Of a DNA stretch of 64,000 nucleotides, positions 61,007 to 64,000 are shown in pieces. The notes under the pieces were generated by a model that saw only the letters and a program-made list of their open reading frames with translations, ran no database searches and was not told the origin of the DNA. Each line of letters opens with the position of its first letter. Positions within the stretch are counted from its first letter, which is position 1. The stretch is from Rhodothalassium salexigens DSM 2132 (GTDB taxonomy: Bacteria > Pseudomonadota > Alphaproteobacteria > Sphingomonadales > Rhodothalassiaceae): the NCBI RefSeq assembly GCF_004341375.1, contig NZ_SLXO01000002.1:248001-312000 (forward strand), given 5' to 3'. Position numbers and translations under genes: made by a program.

Positions 61007-63478
61007 CTAATAGATGCCGTCGGTGCCCTCGCCGATGTCGCTTCGCACGAGCTCGCCCGAGCCGTCAAGAACGCCCCGGTCGCCGGGCTGGGGCTCGGTG
61101 CCGGGGATGAACGCCTCCATGATCGTGCCGCGGGTCTGGCCGGGCGCCGGCAGGCCGGTCTCGGCGTCCACCTGCACCAGCACGATGCCCGGCGGGCGGC
61201 GGAACGGGATCGCCGGCTGATCGCCCAGCGCCTCGGCCATGAACTGCTTGAAGATCGGCGCCGCGGCGGTCGCGCCCTGCTCGCCGGGGCCGAGCGTGCG
61301 CGGCCGGTCGAAGCCGACGAACACGCCGACCGCCAGGTCGGGCGCGAAGCCCACGAACCAGGTGTCGACCGCCTCGTTGCTGGTGCCGGTCTTGCCGGCC
61401 AGCGGAAAGCCGAGCGAGCGGATACGCCGCCCCGAGCCGCGGTCGACCACGCCCTTGAGCATGGACACCATCTGATAGGCATGGCGCGGGTCGAGGATTT
61501 CCGCCCGGTCGTCGGGCAGCACCGGCGGCGCCTGGCCGGTCCACTGGTCCTGGTCGCAATCGGGGCAGGCGCGGCTGTCGGTCTTGTAGACGGTGCGGCC
61601 GTAGCGATCCTGAATGCGGTCCACCAGCACCGGAGCGATCTTGCGCCCGCCATTGACGAACACCCCATAGGCGGCGGTCAGGTCGATCAACTTGACCTCG
61701 CCGGCGCCGAGCGCGAACGACAGCGTCGGCTGCATGTCCGACGACAGGCCGAAGCGCGCCGCCAGGTCGATCACCTTGTCCATGCCGATATGGTCGGCCA
61801 GGCGCACGGTCATCAGGTTGCGCGACTTTTCCAGGCCCCGGCGCAGCGTCGTCGGCCCGAAGAATTTACGCGAATAGTTGCGCGGCTTCCACTTGCCCTG
61901 CCCCGGCCCCTGATCCTTGACGAACGGCGCGTCGCGGATCAGCGACGATGGCGTGAAGCCCTCTTCCAAGGCGGCGGCGTAGACGAACGGCTTGAACGCC
62001 GAGCCCGGCTGGCGGTCGGCCTGGATGGCGCGATTGTATTGGCTGCGCTGATAGCTAAAGCCGCCGACCAGCGCCAACACCCGGCCGGTGTGCGGGTCGA
62101 GGGCGACGATCGCGCCCTGGATGTCAGGGATCTGGCGCAGGCCATAGACCGGCGTGTCGCCAAGCGCCGCGCCCGCCTCGTCGAAGAAATCGTCGATCGG
62201 TTCGCCGGCGCGGTCGTCGAGCGCTTCCACCGGCACCACGTCGCCGGCGGCCAGGACCTCGGACACGTCCTCAGGGGGATAGCCGAAGCGTTGGTCGGGC
62301 AGCCACTTGCGCGCCCAGCCCATGGTCTCGAACGGCACCCAGCCGAAGCTGCCGTCGGCAAAGCCCACCACCGCGCCGTCGTCGCGCAATTCCATGACCA
62401 GCGCGGACCGCCAGCCGGGCATGGCCAGCGGCCCGGCGGCGGCGTCCAGCCGCTCGGCCCAGTCGCGCCCGAGCCGGATGCGGGTGATCGGCCCGCGCCA
62501 GCCGTGGCGCCGGTCATAGGCCACCAGCCCGTCGCGCAACGCCCGCTCGGCGATCGCCTGGAGCCGGGGTTCAAGCGTCGTGCGCACCGACAGCCCGCCC
62601 TCGTAGAGCGCATCGCTGCCATAACGCTCGGCGATCCGCCGGCGCACCGATTCCTCGAAATAGTCGGCGCGGAACACCCGCTCCTCTTCCTCGAAATCGG
62701 GCACCAAAGGCTCGGCCACGGCGGCAGCCCAGGTGTCGTCGTCGATATAGCCGTTCTTGCGCATCTGGGCGAGCACCCAGTTGCGCCGGCCGACCGCCGC
62801 GTCATGGTCGTGGATCGGATGGTAATTGGCCGGCCCCTTGGGGAGCGCCGCCAGATAGGCCGCCTCGGCCACGGTCAGGTCTTCGAGCGCCTTGTCGAAA
62901 TAGGTCAGCGCCGCCGCGCCGACGCCATAGGACCGGCTGCCCAGATAAATCTCGTTGAGATAGAGTTCGAGGATGCGGTCCTTGGAGAACGCCTTTTCGA
63001 TGCGCAGCGCGAGGATCGCTTCCTTGATCTTGCGCTCATAGGAATAGTCGTTGGTCAGCAGGAAGTTACGCGCCACCTGCTGGGTGATGGTCGAAGCGCC
63101 GTGGAACCGCTGTCCCAGATTCTGGATGTTGCGCACCATGGCGCGCGCGATGCTCATGGGGTCGATGCCGAAGTGGCCGTAGAAATTCTTGTCCTCGGCG
63201 GCCATGAAGGCGCGCTTGACCTTGCGCGGGATCTGGTCGACCGGCACGAAGATGCGCCGTTCGCGGGCATATTCGGTCAACAGCGAGCCGTCGCCCGCAT
63301 GGATGCGGGTGATGATCGGCGGCTCGTACTGCGCCAGTTCGGTATGGTCGGGCAAGCCGGGACCGAAGGTCAGGAACGCCCACAACACCACGCCCGCGCC
63401 CGACAGGGCGCCCAGGACGCCGAGAACGATGCCCACGACCAGCAGCCGCCGTACCCATTTCGCTATGGCTCGACCCAC
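61007..63478 (-). CDS. ponA: Penicillin-binding protein 1A (bifunctional transglycosylase/transpeptidase)
   Basis: About 823 residues. A cytoplasmic tail and one transmembrane helix (LLVVGIVLGVLGALSGAGVVL) lead to the glycosyltransferase domain (AAEDKNFYGHFGIDP with catalytic Glu, GASTITQQVARNFLL) and, after an OB-like linker, the transpeptidase domain. The transpeptidase has the S-x-x-K motif in RQPGSAFKPFVYAAALEEG, SRN in GLEKSRNLMTV and KTGT in LAGKTGTSNEAVDTW. It polymerises and crosslinks peptidoglycan. The GTG at 63478 is preferred because GGAGG lies 8 bases upstream. A GTG at 63493 would overlap that site. The amidase-ponA-prfB order is conserved in Alphaproteobacteria. Confidence 0.93.
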   Translation of the reverse strand: MGRAIAKWVRRLLVVGIVLGVLGALSGAGVVLWAFLTFGPGLPDHTELAQYEPPIITRIHAGDGSLLTEYARERRIFVPVDQIPRKVKRAFMAAEDKNFYGHFGIDPMSIARAMVRNIQNLGQRFHGASTITQQVARNFLLTNDYSYERKIKEAILALRIEKAFSKDRILELYLNEIYLGSRSYGVGAAALTYFDKALEDLTVAEAAYLAALPKGPANYHPIHDHDAAVGRRNWVLAQMRKNGYIDDDTWAAAVAEPLVPDFEEEERVFRADYFEESVRRRIAERYGSDALYEGGLSVRTTLEPRLQAIAERALRDGLVAYDRRHGWRGPITRIRLGRDWAERLDAAAGPLAMPGWRSALVMELRDDGAVVGFADGSFGWVPFETMGWARKWLPDQRFGYPPEDVSEVLAAGDVVPVEALDDRAGEPIDDFFDEAGAALGDTPVYGLRQIPDIQGAIVALDPHTGRVLALVGGFSYQRSQYNRAIQADRQPGSAFKPFVYAAALEEGFTPSSLIRDAPFVKDQGPGQGKWKPRNYSRKFFGPTTLRRGLEKSRNLMTVRLADHIGMDKVIDLAARFGLSSDMQPTLSFALGAGEVKLIDLTAAYGVFVNGGRKIAPVLVDRIQDRYGRTVYKTDSRACPDCDQDQWTGQAPPVLPDDRAEILDPRHAYQMVSMLKGVVDRGSGRRIRSLGFPLAGKTGTSNEAVDTWFVGFAPDLAVGVFVGFDRPRTLGPGEQGATAAAPIFKQFMAEALGDQPAIPFRRPPGIVLVQVDAETGLPAPGQTRGTIMEAFIPGTEPQPGDRGVLDGSGELVRSDIGEGTDGIY

Positions 63479-63703
63479 GCTTTCCGCCTCCACTCATCGG
63501 CTGACCCGCCGGTTTCGGCCGACCGGGGCGGGCACCGTCGCGCCCCTATCCCCCGCGACCGTCTTACGGCCTTGTTTCTGCCGCTAACATAAGGAGAAAA
63601 TGTGTCAGCGGCCATGGCGGTGACGGAAGCCCCGGTAGCAGCCGCAGGCCCGCGTCGAGTTCCCTGTGTCGCGCCACCACGTTAACAGACAGTGGCCAAA
63701 TCT

Positions 63704-64000
63704 CTAGAAGTCCGTGGCATTGGCGGTATCGAAATAGCTGTCGACCGCCCGGGCCACCGCCTCGGCCACCCGGGCGCGACCGTTGCGGGATTCGAGCAAC
63801 CGGGCGTCGCGCGGGTTGGACAGATAGCCCGTCTCCAGCAGGATCGACGGCACCTCGGGCGATTTGAGCACCACGAAGCCGGCGAAGCGGTGGGTGTTGG
63901 TGCGCACCACATGGCGCTGTTTCAACTCGCCGACCAGAAAGCTGGCCAACCGCGCCGACTGGTTCATGGACCGGCGCTGCGCCAGGTCGATGAGGATCGG
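63704..64000 (-). CDS. N-acetylmuramoyl-L-alanine amidase (AmiC family), C-terminal part
   Basis: The frame runs off the right edge. 98 residues are visible. Amidase_3 signatures: DLAQRRSMNQSARLASFLV, FVVLKSPEVPSILLETGYLSNP (with the catalytic Glu in LLETGY) and a final RVAEAVARAVDSYF. These zinc enzymes cut the bond between muramic acid and the peptide to separate daughter cells. The 5' part with the other zinc ligands lies outside the window. The gap to ponA (63479-63703) is intergenic, with an AT-richer patch near 63585-63605. Confidence 0.9.
   Translation of the reverse strand, partial: PILIDLAQRRSMNQSARLASFLVGELKQRHVVRTNTHRFAGFVVLKSPEVPSILLETGYLSNPRDARLLESRNGRARVAEAVARAVDSYFDTANATDF

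Noticed and set aside
60917-63592. A plus-strand open frame of about 890 codons opposite ponA.
   Set aside because: Antisense to a complete penicillin-binding protein with all catalytic motifs. Composition is that of a shadow frame.

Overview
This is a gene-dense, very GC-rich stretch of an alphaproteobacterial chromosome, most likely from a free-living Rhodospirillales-like species. The evidence is the set of lineage-typical genes and orders: a DUF1476 protein, COQ9 divergent from rpsU, an aa3-oxidase subunit IV micro-gene, purC-purS-purQ..purL..bolA-grxD, aroQ-accB-accC-aat, and amidase-ponA-prfB. There are no tRNA or rRNA genes, insertion sequences, prophage or CRISPR arrays that I can see. 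The window reads as stable chromosome with a few accessory islands. The species assignment is inference.

Layout. 1-3.1 kb: end of flgK, flgL, a UDP-GlcNAc 2-epimerase with its own sigma70-like promoter, and nadK. 3.2-6.3 kb: an unknown protein, moaA with a proline-rich repeat extension, a class II aldolase and a DUF1476 protein. 6.5-13.4 kb: the purine block purC, purS, purQ and purL, interrupted by a lipoprotein gene and a divergent sulfotransferase-like gene, then bolA and the CGFS glutaredoxin. 13.4-16.2 kb: a receiver-like protein without its phosphoacceptor, and a 7TMR-DISM-type histidine kinase. 16.2-21.9 kb: a phenylalanine/tyrosine catabolic operon (phhA, hisC-like aminotransferase, fumarylacetoacetase, VOC protein, hpd) divergent from a MarR regulator, with a palindromic operator candidate between. 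21.9-27.4 kb: a PAS-GGDEF protein, asparaginase, alanine dehydrogenase, a VIT1-type transporter and an M19 dipeptidase. 27.4-31.3 kb: a Mn/Zn-type ABC importer. 31.4-36.3 kb: a polyamine operon (PLP decarboxylase, deoxyhypusine-synthase-like protein, agmatinase-family protein) with a possible leader peptide and attenuator, then an isoaspartyl peptidase. 36.4-44.5 kb: an RNA methyltransferase, a CPBP protease, a DUF3775 protein, an exported protein with a PspB-like partner, a sulfotransferase-like protein, a penicillin-acylase family enzyme, COQ9 and rpsU. 44.5-48 kb: a TRAP transporter. 48-53.2 kb: a membrane protein with an ATP-dependent DNA ligase, the oxidase subunit IV micro-gene, an S9 peptidase and a DUF3253 protein. 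53.4-55.2 kb: a translationally coupled EAL protein and BLUF photoreceptor. 55.2-59.7 kb: a thiS-thiG fusion, then aroQ, accB, accC and aat. 59.8-64 kb: prfB with its programmed +1 frameshift, ponA and the end of an N-acetylmuramoyl-L-alanine amidase.

The most interesting observations are these. (1) The EAL/BLUF pair is a candidate two-protein blue-light-controlled c-di-GMP switch. (2) The ODC / DHS-like / agmatinase-like operon has a 43-codon upstream reading frame overlapping alternative hairpins. (3) The aromatic operon lacks homogentisate dioxygenase and maleylacetoacetate isomerase but carries a small VOC protein with a possible metal triad. (4) A degenerate sulfotransferase-fold protein sits inside the purine/bolA/grx block. 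(5) A strong minus-strand terminator at 52.7 kb has no annotated upstream gene, which suggests an unannotated small RNA. (6) The ThiS-ThiG fusion buries the ThiS Gly-Gly tail. None is proven from sequence alone.
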